Part shown: piece by piece, positions 54,144 to 64,000 of the stretch
Position numbering within the stretch: position 1 is the first letter of the stretch
Layout: the number at the start of each line of letters is the position of its first letter
Assembly (NCBI GenBank): GCA_016271365.2
Contig: CM057453.1
Coordinates: forward strand, 503,353,001-503,417,000
DNA: 64,000 nt
Direction: 5' to 3'
Source of the DNA: Neoceratodus forsteri
Taxonomy: Eukaryota > Chordata > Ceratodontiformes > Ceratodontidae
The notes under the pieces: generated by a model
Databases searched by the model: none
What the model was told of the DNA's origin: nothing
The model's input: only the letters and a program-made list of their open reading frames with translations
Program-made: the position numbers and the translations under genes

Positions 54144-54255
54144 CTTGTGTACCAAACAAATGGAACCATCACCACTGCCGTGGTACCAGCTGCATGTGCC
54201 ACACTAGTACTACTCTTACTCTTCTTTTGTCAGTCATTTAATCAAGGCCCACCAT

Positions 54256-54895
54256 GGATATCATTTCTGAAAAACAGCAGCAAACTCACTCATAGCAGCT
54301 GCACCTCTTATACCTACTTCATCAATGCCCGCCATGGGTATAATTTTCAGAAACAGCAGCAGGCTTGCTAAGAGAGCCTGCACCTCTTGTACCCGCCTCA
54401 GCAGTGCTGCCATGGGTATAATTTTTGGACACAACAGCAGGCTCACTACGAGCAGCTGCACCTCTTGTACCTGCCTGAGCAATGCCCACCATGGGTATAA
54501 TTTTCAGAAACAGCAGCAGGCTCGCTAAGAACAGCTGCACCTCTTGTACCTGCCTGAGCAATGCCCGCCATGGGTATAATTTTCAGAAACAGCTGCAGGC
54601 TCACTAAGAGAGCCTGCACCTCTTATACCTGCCTCAGCAATGCCACCATGGGTATAATTTTTGGACATAACAGCAGGCTCACTACGAGCAGCTGCACCTC
54701 TCATACCTGCTTCAGTAATGCCCGCCATGGGTATAATTTTTGGAAACAGCAGCAAGCTTGGTAAGAGAGCCTGTGCTTCTCATACCTGCCTCAGCAATGC
54801 CTGCCGTGGGTATAATTTTTGGAAACGGCAGCAGGTTCACTAAGAGCAGCTGCGCCTCTCATACCTGCCTCAACAATGCCCCCCCATGGGTATAA
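54256..54895 (+). repeat. minisatellite, unit about 79 bp, about eight copies
   Basis: The core CCATGGGTATAATTTT recurs at about 54332, 54410, 54489, 54568, 54646, 54725, 54804 (GTGGG variant) and 54884, a period of 78-80 bp. Each unit also holds GCAGCTGCACCTCTTATACC. It lies just downstream of the hAT transposase stop, in the hAT 3' region. Confidence 0.9.
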
Positions 54896-55007
54896 TGGCT
54901 TGGGGCACCTAACAAACAGTCTAATGGTCCATAAAAACAGTATTTCACATGATTTATATTATGCCCAGGATTGGGTAATCAAGCAGCAGAATTTGTTGGG
55001 TAGTAAC

Positions 55008-56328
55008 TGTCACAACCCCACTTAGCAGGTCAGGCCCTCTGCTCCCACAGTGCCAACCTCTGAGCACAGTATTGTGAACAGGGTAACCCTCCTGTCTGTT
55101 TTGTGGGTCCAAATCACCTTTGGTCTCAAGTTCTGGAGGGATTCAAACTGTGAACCTTCTGCTTGCATACCCAAATGTACAGGCTCAGATAATTCTGCTC
55201 TTCGGGGAAATGCCAGATATCTTTCACCAAGGGCACCTAACCAGGTATACAAAATGAACCCTTAAAAACTCTGTGAAAGACCTTAGATAAATTCTTTCCT
55301 TTTCACAGTTTGGTATACCATTAAGCTTATGAACAGTGTTGTCAAAATCTTAACCAACCATGCATCACAGGCAAAAGAATTTTGAAGACATGGGCAGTCT
55401 CTTTAAAATAAGAGGTTTACTTAGAAAATGAATAACATAGGTAAAATGTAAATGCAGAACAATATATCACAAAGCATACAATCACTTAAAAGAAAACAAG
55501 GAAAAAAGTACAAACAAACTCCTACCATAATACACTTAGACTTGTCTAATGTATACCTTCTTACAGTGCTTTTAGTAGCTGTTGTTTCAAGAGAGTCCAA
55601 ATAGGAATGTGTCAGTTGAGAAACACAGAATACAAGTTTAAAACACTGTGGTTCCACCCCTTCCCTGAGGCCATCTAGCTCTTCCTTCCAGAATATCAGG
55701 GGTGCCGATGGGGGGGGGGCAGCCAGGACAACTGTCCCATGCCCCAGTGTTTTGGGGGACCCACATTTACACATTTATATGTCTTGGGGATGGGAGAGGG
55801 AGAGCCCAGACCTAAAGGTGTGTCTGGGGCCTGGAAATTTCTATCTGCACCCCTGCAGAATATAAAAGTTATACAAAATAGAAGGTCCTATCAAGAGGTA
55901 TATTAAATACTGTGAGTTCAGCAAAACTCATTTCCCAAATTATGACACTCTTAATTAAGTCTGTGATTTCTCAGTTCCTTCTTCGATCTCTGAGCAGTTT
56001 CCTGCTTCACAAAGACATCAAAGGACTTTTTATGACTAGCTCTGCTAAATCTTACTGAGGTGTAATATGCTTTGTAACACCAGGTGCAATTAACTGTGCT
56101 TCCTCTGAAGACATCATAAAATGGATATTTTCATTTCCTTTGGCTTCAAGGCAAACTGGGAAGTTAATCACCTTACAGAGTTCTGCTGTTTAACATATCC
56201 TATCCTTTGAACTGATACCTGGGGGGTGGGGGTCATCCCAGGAGTACAGGATGTCTTATGACAATCACACTACATTTTTATATTACAAAAATCATAGAGC
56301 AAGCAGAACCAGCTGGCCAAGTGTCACA
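55008..56328 (-). repeat. 3' LTR of Gypsy-B
   Basis: On minus it begins TGTGACACTTGGCC and ends GGTTGTGACA. It matches 61358-62528 closely except for a 167-bp insertion (a hAT MITE with its duplication). Removing it gives LTRs of about equal length. Confidence 0.95.
55697..55855. mobile_element. hAT-type MITE inside Gypsy-B 3' LTR
   Basis: The ends CAGGGGTGC and GCACCCCTG are inverted. CAGAATAT at 55689-55696 and 55856-55863 is a perfect 8-bp duplication. The other LTR lacks the insert and shows the empty site (CAGAATAT once, near 62057). Confidence 0.95.
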
Positions 56329-56345
56329 ATCCTCCCCACCTAGAC
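56329..56345 (-). other. Gypsy-B polypurine tract
   Basis: On minus the sequence just before the 3' LTR reads AGGTGGGGAGGAT, a purine-rich primer for plus-strand DNA. Confidence 0.65.
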
Positions 56346-56394
56346 TGAACTTGGGGGCTCTATCCCCTGCATGGGATGAGCTTCCCAAATCAGT

Positions 56395-57942
56395 TCACTC
56401 CTCATAGACACGAGACAAGCCATCTGAGTACTGATTTATTGCTCTAGCCCTATGTAAGATTGTCATGTCATACCCTTGCAAAGCAAGACTCCATCTGAAC
56501 AATCTACCATTAGTCTTTCCCATTTGCGTCAGCCAAACCAGGGGGTTGTGGTCAGTTTGTACCACAAAATGCTGCCCATATAAGTATGGCTCGAGCTTCT
56601 TTAGGGCCCACACTATGGCAAGACATTCTTTTTCCACAGTAGAGTATGCCTGCTCCCTGGGAAGTAACTTTTTACTCAGGTACACTACCGGGTGATCTTT
56701 CCCTTGGTTGGATGTCTAACTCAGTATTGCCCCAATACCCATGTCTGAGGCATCAGTCTGAACTATAAAGGGTCTGCTATAGTCAGGACTTGTCAATACA
56801 GGAGCACTACACAGTGCCTCCTTCAGTCTGGTAAAGGTTTCTTCACAGGCTGGTCCCCAGGTAATTTTCTTTGCCATCCTTTTCTTTACCAGGTCAGATA
56901 GGGGAGCAGCCAGGGCACTGTAATTGGCTAAAAATTTTCTATAGTACCCTGCTGTCCCTAGAAAACTCCTGACATGCATCTGCATATCTGTTTTGAGCCA
57001 TTCCGGGATCACCTCTATTTTTATTTGGTTAGGACGGAGCTGTCCCCGGCCTACCACATGCCCGAGGTATGCTACTTCTCCCATGGCCACCTGGCACTTC
57101 TCAGCTTTGACAGTGAGCTCAGCCCTCTGTATTCTGCCCAGCACTTCCCTAAGGTGGGACAGGTGTTCCTCCCAGCTTGCACTAAAGACAGCAATGTCAT
57201 CCAGGTATGCCACAGCGTACTCCTCAGCACCATTTAACACCTGGTTCACCAACCTTTGGAAAGTGGCCGGGGCGTTCTTCATTCCGAAAGGCTTTACTTT
57301 AAATTCAAATAAGCCAATCGGAGTGATGAAGGCCGACTTCTCCCTAGCTCTGTCTGTTAACTCTACCTGCCAATACCCCTTGGTCAGGTCAATGGTCGTA
57401 AGGTAGGTCGCCCCTCCCAACTTGTCCAGGAGTTCATCTGTCTGGTTCATCAGGTGGGTGTCTGACTTCGTGACTGCATTCAGTCCACAATAGTCCACAC
57501 AGAAATGAGTAGAGCCATCTGGCTTGGGCACAAGGACTACAACTGATGCCCAGGGGCTGTGGGATCTCTGGATTACCCCTAAATCCTGCATCTCCTCCAC
57601 TTCCCTCCTAATGTCCTTTTGAACAGCCTCTGACACCCGATATGCTGTCTGCCGTATGGGCATCTGTGTCCCTGTCTCCACATCGTGCGTCACTAAGGGG
57701 ATTAGTCCAGGCTTGGCGCTAAGCAATGGGGCAAAGTCTGCTAAAACCTCCCTTACTTCCTGGATCTTGTCTGGGGCCAGCTGGGGAGACAATTTAACTG
57801 CCTCTGCAGAGGACTTCCACTTGCTTTCTTCCAGCAAGTCCAGAAGGGGGTCTCCTTCGGCCGTCCCCTCCCCAGGACTACACACTGCAAACACCATGTC
57901 AGCCCTATTAGCATATGGCTTCATCATGTTGACATGGTACAT
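56395..57942 (-). pseudogene. Gypsy-B reverse transcriptase and RNase H
   Basis: One frame of 408 codons runs from 57942 to a TAG at 56716-56718 and then stays open to 56395. RT blocks are GVIQRSHSPWASVVVLVPKP (residues 122-141), FCVDY, TIDLTKGYWQ (catalytic Asp 185), FGMKNAPATFQ and AYLDDIAVF (YLDD at 246-249). The thumb has FLGTAGYYRKF. RNase H follows with VQTDASDMGIGAIL, then past the stop VEKECLAIVWALK and VVQTDHNPLVWL. All catalytic motifs seen are intact, and only one stop separates RT from full RNase H. IN and RT frames are offset near 57955. Confidence 0.9.
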
Positions 57943-57961
57943 CCTTTCTGTCTGTCTTCTG

Positions 57962-59160
57962 TCAGGTAACTATAATATAGTTCACGTCATTTACCTTCCT
58001 AACTACTTTGTACGGTCCTGCCCACTCAGCCAGCAGCTTGTCTTTCCAGATCAGAATAAGGACCATGACTTTCTGACCCACCACGTATGAGCGAGCTCTG
58101 GCCCTGCGGTTGTACCACACATTTTGTTTCTGTTGGGCAGCTGCCAGGTTGCTCTGGGCTGTCCCCATAAGCTCCTTCAGCCTTTCCCTAAATCTAAGGA
58201 TGTAAATCACTATGGGAGTTCCCTAGGTGGCGTGCTTGCCTTCCCAGTCCTCCTGGATCACATCTAGGGGCCCACATACGCAGCATCCATATAAGAGTTT
58301 GAAGGGTGAAAATCCTGTTGACTCTTAGGGCACCTCCCTGTATGCAAACAACAGGTGGGGAAGATATTTCTCCCAGTCCCTCCCATGCTGTTCAGCAAAT
58401 GCCTGGAGCATTGACTTCAGGGTACCATTGAATCTTTCCACAAGCCCATTGGCTTGTGGGTGATACGGTGTCATGCATCTCTGCACCACCCCACACTTCT
58501 CCCACAAACATTTCATCAGGTCCGACATGAAGGAACCCCCTTGATCAGTGATAACCTCCTGTGGAAGCCCAACATGGGAGAAAATCCCAAGTAATGCATC
58601 TGCTACTTTGTCTGTCCGCAGAGAGGACAGGCGACTGCCTCTGGGTACTGGGTGGCATAATCCACCACAATCAGGATGAATCTCTTCCCTAAGGAGCTGG
58701 GGGTATTTAAAGGCCCCACAATATCCATTCCCACCCTCTGGAATGGCTCCTTCACTATGGGCAGTGGAATCAGGGTAGCTTGGGTTTTCTTGCCTGCCTT
58801 CCCTATTTCTTGGCACTGGTGACAAGATCTGCAATACTCCTTCACCTGCTGGGTGAAGTTGGGCCAGTACAAATTCTGGGCCAACTGCTGCATAGTGCGC
58901 ATGATTCCCAGATGATCAGACAAGGGAATATCATGTGCAATCTTGAGCAACTGCTCACGATACCCCTGGGGAATGACAAGCTGCCTGCCTAGCACCCCTC
59001 CCTCTGTCTGCACAGCCTGAGTACACATCAGTCCATTTTCCCAATAAACCTTATGTTTACTGTCACCTTCTTGAGATCTGTCAAAGTCTGCCCAAGCCCT
59101 CAGCTTTTCTGGATTAGTGTCACTTCTCTGAGCAGCTGCGAACTCCTCACACATTCCCAA
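57962..59160 (-). pseudogene. Gypsy-B integrase (upstream of RT)
   Basis: The zinc domain reads HDIPLSDHLGIMRTMQQLA and YCRSCHQC. The catalytic core has RVGMDIVGPL (first Asp), VITDQGGSFMSDL (second Asp) and QANGLVERFNGTLKSML (Glu), and the C-terminal GPY-type block LLAEWAGPYKVVRKV ends near 57970. All three DDE residues are present. Frameshifts lie near 58610 and 58230. Position ahead of RT is reversed relative to Gypsy-A and most Ty3/gypsy elements. Confidence 0.9.
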
Positions 59161-59342
59161 GGGACAGGTCCCCCTCAGTCTCTAAACTAGGGTCCCTAGC
59201 ACTAGCATCAGGGCACTCAGGATCAGTGTTCTCCCTAACCCTCTGACAATGGGTCACACCTCCCTCTTCATAGTAACCCTCTGTAGCTGTGTAGTTAACT
59301 GCTACTGGGGAAATTTCTACCCCCTTTTCATTAGTCTCCATG

Positions 59343-59990
59343 TCAGGAGACAAGCTGGGGAATCAGCCTCCCAGTGGTTTTCACAGTGGCTTCTGTGGGG
59401 TTCAGGGGACTACAATTTTCCCTTGCTGCTTGGCTACAGGTTACTACACACACCATCCCCTGTTTGAGATTGTTGCCAAGGATGACATTCACTGCTAAGG
59501 TTTTGGCTACAGCCACCTGTTGCACAGTTCCCCCTGTTTCACCCCAGTTTAGAAGAACACTAGCGAGGGGCAATGTTTTCTCCCCACCAGTAAAGTCTTG
59601 TACAGTGACATATTTATTGGGTATAAGCTGACCAGGCTGTACCAGATCCCCTTTTACCAATGTCAGGGATGCCCCTGTGTCCTTTAACCCTTGCATCTGT
59701 ACACGATTCACCATGACTGGGTGCATGTGTTCCCTCATGTTCACAGGCACGCTTCCAGGGACACACAAACAACCCACTTCTTTCCTAGTACCATTCTGCG
59801 TATGGCTCATTCTTTTGGGACACTGTCTGGCAATATGCCCAGTTTCTTTACACAACCAACATTCGTTTCTTTTCTCAGAGAAATCTTTTTTTCTGAAACA
59901 TGGGGCTAACTGGTTTTGGTGGAGGAAGAGAGAGTTATAGCTGCCCTGAAGGCATGCTTTTACCTTTCTACGCTGCCACGCCCACCCCAT
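59343..59990 (-). pseudogene. Gypsy-B zinc knuckle and aspartic protease
   Basis: The 215-codon frame holds ECWLCKETGHIARQCPK near residues 42-58, a CCHC nucleocapsid knuckle. It is followed by MQGLKDTGASLTLVKGD near residues 104-120, the DTG active site of a retroelement protease, and VNVILGNNLKQG (flap/ILG block). It links Gag to integrase. The next frame (59353-59147) leads into integrase. Confidence 0.9.
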
Positions 59991-61115
59991 TCACTCTCAG
60001 AGCAGGTCTGCTCTTGGCATAGTGGTCTGAGAGTTCAGCAGCCTCTTGCACTGTTTTGGGATCTCAGACCCCCAGCCAGGTTTTCAGCTGTGCTGGGCAT
60101 GCCCAGAAAAACTGTTCTAACAGAATCACATTTTCAGTTTTATCTACTTAGTTTGCTTCAATTCCTTCCCACCAATGTTTTAAAAACTGATGTTGCTTCA
60201 TGGCTAGCTCCTTGTAGCTCATGTCAGGGCTTCTCCTGAGCTTATGGAATTTAGCTCTGTATGATTCAGCAGTTAATTCAAATTTTTTTAACAGTGCAGC
60301 TTTAAGTTTGCTGTAATCATTATTGTCCTCATTGTCTATTTGACCCAATGTATCCCGAGCTTTCCCGGTAAGTAGCAGGGATAGCTGGAAGCTTCAGGAC
60401 TCCCTAGGAATTTTAGCCTGAATACAAACTTTTTCAAAAGAATTTAAAAAGGCATCCATATCCTCCCCCTCTTTAAATTTAGCTATCAATTTGGAATTCA
60501 GTTTGTAACCTAGTCCTGTAGTCCCAGTTAAACCCAAACCACTTTCCTGCTCTAGTGCTGGTGGTTGGAGTTGTAGCTTCTCCAGTTCATGTTGCCTCTG
60601 GTGCTCTCGCTCCTCTCAGTCCACACTTGCTGTTCACGGTCCGCCTCTCGCCGTTCTTGCTCCCTCTTCTCCTCTGCAGCTCGCTGGCGCTCATGCTCCT
60701 TACGCTCAGCCTCCTGCTGTTCCCGCTGTGCCTCTCATCGCTCTCGTTCCACCTCTCGCTGTTCTCGCTCCCTCTTCTCCTGGAACTCCAGCTCAATTCT
60801 GCACAACTCAATCTGCAGCCTGAGTACTTCTAGCTCCAGAATAATGGTGATCTTTCCCTGCTGCTGTGGCCCTTTGCTGGCACTGGCCCTGCTGTCATCC
60901 TCACCAGATCTGGACACTGCACTGGCCACTAGCCCCTCCACACTCAAGGTTCTGTCTTTTACAGTCACTGTCTGTGACTCGATGCTCTGGGTATCTGCTA
61001 CCATCAGGTCATCTACGAGGTTCTGCTTGGTGGCTTTCACCTCGTACAGGACTCCTCTGTCCCTGCACAACTGCTTTAAGTAGTCTACAGTGTGCCCGCT
61101 GTAGTTGGAAGCCAT
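59991..61115 (-). pseudogene. Gypsy-B Gag with SAP-like start, coiled coil and SCAN-like capsid end
   Basis: From ATG 61115 the protein starts MASNYSGHTVDYLKQLCRD, a SAP-like helix-turn-helix, then an acidic linker and a long Glu/Arg coiled coil broken by an in-frame TGA at 60735. In a shifted frame further down lie DMDAFLNSFEKVC near 60455, LKAALLKKFELTAESYRAKF near 60300, LRRSPDMSYKELAMK, then VILLEQFFWACPAQLKTWL near 60110 and VQEAAELSDHYAK. This last part resembles the SCAN domain, which is known to derive from the capsid end of Gmr1-like gypsy Gag. Two or three breaks interrupt the frame. Confidence 0.75.
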
Positions 61116-61334
61116 CTTCTTCCCTAACTATGGCTACTCTACTTTGCACTTTAAAAAAAAAATTAAACAGGTAGGAACTTCACTATAAGCCAAGTGATAT
61201 AGATCTGTATCCTTTTTTAAAAAATAAATCACTGCCTTGTTTTGCAAGTGAGCTGATGGTATGAAGCTGACACACTGAACAATAAAAGCTTGTATACCAA
61301 AATTAGCAGCACCGCTGCCAACCTATCTGGAAAT

Positions 61335-61354
61335 TATCAGCACCGCTGCTACCA
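61335..61354 (-). other. Gypsy-B primer binding site
   Basis: Three bases after the 5' LTR end the minus strand reads TGGTAGCAGCGGTGCTGATA. The first nine bases match the complement of the initiator tRNA-Met 3' end, a common gypsy primer. Confidence 0.6.
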
Positions 61355-61357
61355 ATC

Positions 61358-62528
61358 TGTCACAACCCCACTCAGCAGGTCAGGCCCTCTGCTCCCACAG
61401 TGCCAACCTCCGAGCGCAATATTGTGAACAGAGTAACAGAACAGGGTAACCCTCCTGTTTGTTTTGTGGGTCCGAATCACCTTTGGTCTCAAGTTCTGGA
61501 GGGATTCAAACTGTGAACCTTCTGCTAGCATACCCAAATATACAGGCTCAGATAATTCTGCTCTTCGGGGAAATGCCAGATATCTTTCGCCAAGGGCACC
61601 TAACCAGGTATACAAAATGAACCCTTAAAAACTCTATGAAAGACCTCAGATAAATTCTTACCTTTACCCAGTTTGGTATACCATTAGGCTTATGAGCAGT
61701 GTTGTCAAAATCTTAACCATCCATGCAACACAGGCAAAAGAATTTCGAAGACACAGGCAGTCTCTTTAAAATAAGAGGTTTACTTAGAAAATGAATAACA
61801 TAGGTAAAATGTAAATACAGAACAATATATCACAAAGCATACAATCACTTAAAAGAAAACAAGGGAAAAAAGTGCAAACAAACTCCTACCAAAATACAGT
61901 TAGACTTGTCTGTCTAATGTATACCTTCTTACAGTGCTTTTAGTAGCTGCTGTTTCAAGAGAGTCCAAACAGGAATGTGCAAGTTGAGAAACTCAGAATA
62001 CAATTTTAAAACACTGTGGTTCCACCCCTTCCCTGAGGCCATCTAGCTCCTCCTTTCAGAATATAAAAGCTATGCAAAATAGAAGGTCCTATCAAGAGGT
62101 ATATTAAATACTGTGAGTTCAGCAAAACTCATTTCCCAGATTATGACACTCTTAATTAAGTCTGTGATTTATCAGTTCCTTCTTTGATCTATGAGCAGTT
62201 TTCTTCTTCACAAAGACATCAAAGAACTTTTTATGACTAGCTCTGCCAGATCTCACTGAGGTGTAATATGCTTTGTAACACCAGGTGCAATTAGCTGTGC
62301 TTCCTCTGAAGATGTCATAAAATGGATATTTTCATTTCCTTTGGCTTCAAGGCAAACTAGGAAGTTAATCACCTTACAGAGATCTGCTGTTTAACATATG
62401 CTGTCCTTTGAACTGATACCTTGGGGGGAGGGTCATCCCTGGAGTACAGGATGTCTTATGACAATCACACTACATTTTTATATTACAAAAATCATAGAGC
62501 AAGCAGAACCAGCTGGCCAAGTGTCACA
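61358..62528 (-). repeat. 5' LTR of Gypsy-B
   Basis: It is 1171 bp, TGTGACACTTGG...GGTTGTGACA on minus, a close match to the LTR at 55008-56328. Differences are scattered substitutions, a short extra GAACAGAGTAACA-type duplication near 61430, and absence of the MITE. Confidence 0.95.
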
Positions 62529-62646
62529 TTAACTACCTGACCCTACTACTCATTTTTCATCTGGGTATTTTTAGGGTACTTTTGAGGTGCCCATGGATAG
62601 TCTTGGGGGTTGGGTATTTTAGTACCTGCCCATCCCTACTTTAGAC

Positions 62647-64000
62647 TGTACTGCTGAATTCAAGTCTCTTAAGAGCTGTCATGTGAGATGGGTAGAGGAA
62701 CCTCAGAGCAGAAGCAAGCTTGTATTTTTATAAGAGTAATTAGTTCCGTTCTTAATATAAGGGGGGGGTAGGGGATTTTGACCAAAATGTTTGAAAAAAA
62801 TCATAGGCCAGTCATTGTGTTATGAGACTTGTTAGTTCCATTTTTTGTTGTTCTTGTTTTGTTTTTTGTTTTTTTTTTTGCACAAGAGTCACAACTGGGG
62901 GAGAAAAGGCCCAGGGTAGCCATTTTAATATGTCAGAGCCCCAATCATGAGGTGAAAGAGCCCAGGATCAAACTTGAAAAAAAGTTAAAATGGGAATCCC
63001 AATCAATGGGCCAAACTAAGTACCTCTCCCCTTATGAGGAGCAAATGAAACATTAAATATTGTTGGAACTGTGCTGAACGTATATGTTCGTACCCAAGTT
63101 ACATTAAACTGTACCTTCACCAAGCTGTAATGAAATCCTACTGCTACTGGAAACCATTGTAAATGAGTATCTGACTCAGTGGTGTTTCCATCATGAATTA
63201 AATTATTACTATTAAGGTGTCAGAGCTGTCCTTTTTAAGGCTGCTTGGCACAGTCAATGAGAGTTTTTGGTAATAGGATAAGGGTAAGGGTGACCTTTGC
63301 TATTAGGATAAGGGAGATCAAAATCAGAAAAGGCAGATTACTTAGTTGTTGATGCTGCAGGATACCAACCAGAGAATTATAATGCAATGTAGTACTATAG
63401 ATTGCATAGGGATCTATGGCATCGCATGTCAGGAAGTTAAAGAGATTACATCCAGAAAACATAACCTAGTCTAAGCTTGGAATTGCTTGCAAATCATGGG
63501 ACCCAATGAATGAAGCAAAGAAGTATGGATTTTTTACATCAGTAAGTTTATAATATAAAAAACATAAATAATTACCAAGCCTTGGCAGTCTTGTGCCATA
63601 ACTCTGGGATCAGGACATCAGTGAGTAGACCCACAGCATGAGCTGAGCAGCACACTCATTGTTTAACAGTGTCTGTTTCAGTCCTGCAGATTGCCTGCTC
63701 CAAAAACAGCAGGAGCTGGGGCACAAGCATTTTTAATGTGTAGCTTTTAGGCTAAGCACACACTGAAGAGAGAGAACCAGGCCCACATTGTCGCTTCTGT
63801 TTCTGATCAATGTCTACCGCACATGAATGACTACTAAGGGTTCGATCCGAATGTCAGCTGGTTATAGCTCAGTGGAAATGTGTTAGTAATCATCCTTCAG
63901 CACAAGCCACGATCAGAGTAATCAATTTACTTTCCCTTGTAGCAGCAGTATGGTGACTTTCTTAATCCTCTTGCTCCAAACTTCAATACAAATAGCTGCA
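62647..64000. other. unassigned flank
   Basis: Beyond the hAT duplication I see no gene or named repeat. Small chance frames, T- and A-rich runs near 62850 and isolated tRNA-box-like words near 63839-63880 are all that stand out. Confidence 0.4.

Larger units (their letters stand above)
55008..62528 (-). mobile_element. Gypsy-B: Gmr1-like Ty3/gypsy retrotransposon, complete LTR to LTR
   Basis: Two LTRs (61358-62528 as 5', 55008-56328 as 3') enclose Gag, zinc knuckle, protease, integrase, RT and RNase H, all on minus and in that order. Integrase ahead of RT is the diagnostic order of Gmr1-like elements. Flanks GTAAC and TTAAC fit a 5-bp target duplication with one mismatch. It lies in the 3' part of the hAT. 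Long open frames show that it is among the youngest elements here. Confidence 0.9.
47393..62638 (+). mobile_element. hAT DNA transposon (host of several nested insertions)
   Basis: TAGGGATGGGC at 47393-47403 and its exact reverse complement GCCCATCCCTA at 62628-62638 form the TIRs. CTTTAGAC flanks both sides (47385-47392 and 62639-62646) as a perfect 8-bp duplication. Inside, on plus, are a BED zinc finger, a hAT catalytic core and a dimerisation domain. Removing nested elements (L2-like, CR1 scraps, split-repeat element, TA-flanked MITE, Gypsy-B) leaves a hAT of ordinary size. Confidence 0.9.

Noticed and set aside
54256..54895. CRISPR-like array
   Set aside because: Units are directly adjacent imperfect tandem repeats without unique spacers, so it is a minisatellite in a eukaryotic genome.
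55008..62528. An endogenous retrovirus with env
   Set aside because: No surface or transmembrane protein frame is found between RNase H and the 3' LTR. Domain order and RT type are Ty3/gypsy.
63836..63885. tRNA or SINE head (GGGTTCGATCC and TAGCTCAGTGG)
   Set aside because: The B-box-like word precedes the A-box-like word, the wrong order for one tRNA, and no SINE body follows.

Overview
This window looks like repeat-rich intergenic DNA from a vertebrate. I found no host protein-coding gene, no rRNA gene, no intact tRNA gene and no CRISPR array. Nearly every long reading frame belongs to a transposable element. The mix is Tx1-type L1, CR1, L2-like LINEs, Penelope-like elements, two Ty3/gypsy lineages, DIRS, a Crypton, a split-direct-repeat element, hAT, Tigger, MITEs, a V-SINE and a second tRNA-like SINE. 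That mix points to a large-genome fish, lobe-finned fish, amphibian or non-avian reptile rather than a mammal or bird. The species cannot be fixed from sequence alone.

Layout. 1-1549 is the 5' LTR and start of a minus-strand LTR retrotransposon that cut into an L1 (about 1550-4640, minus), which also carries a V-SINE. 4641-5370 is a Penelope-like 3' end with a hammerhead-like core. 5371-15233 is a decayed Ty3/gypsy element (Gypsy-A, plus) whose PNMA-like Gag is split by a second Penelope-like element (6041-8200). 15240-20830 is a DIRS element whose tyrosine-recombinase gene is split by CR1-A. 22369-30655 is CR1-B (minus), opened by an L2-like LINE, a Tigger and a second L2-like LINE. 30656-31145 is a plus-strand L2 fragment with a hAT MITE. 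CR1-C (33281-35720, minus) and CR1-D (36461-40108, plus) lie head to head. Three related SINEs sit at 31941, 40373 and 46191, each with target-site duplications. 43171-45087 is a CpG-rich, nearly open Crypton recombinase frame.

47393-62638 is a single hAT transposon, bounded by 11-bp terminal inverted repeats and a perfect 8-bp duplication (CTTTAGAC). It has been swollen to about 15 kb by later insertions: an L2 LINE, CR1 scraps, a TA-flanked MITE, an A1-body-B1A2B2 split-direct-repeat element typical of Ngaro-like tyrosine-recombinase retrotransposons, and a complete LTR-to-LTR Ty3/gypsy element (Gypsy-B). Gypsy-B has integrase ahead of reverse transcriptase and a SCAN-like Gag, which is the Gmr1 arrangement.

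The genes do not cooperate in a pathway. The links between them are parasitic: the V-SINE shares its 3' tail with the L2 LINE at 27506-29560, and the MITEs have the hallmarks of mobilisation by hAT or mariner transposases. The strongest leads are the split-direct-repeat element, the Crypton, the Gmr1/SCAN-like element and the modular SINE family. Element boundaries marked 'about' were set by eye.
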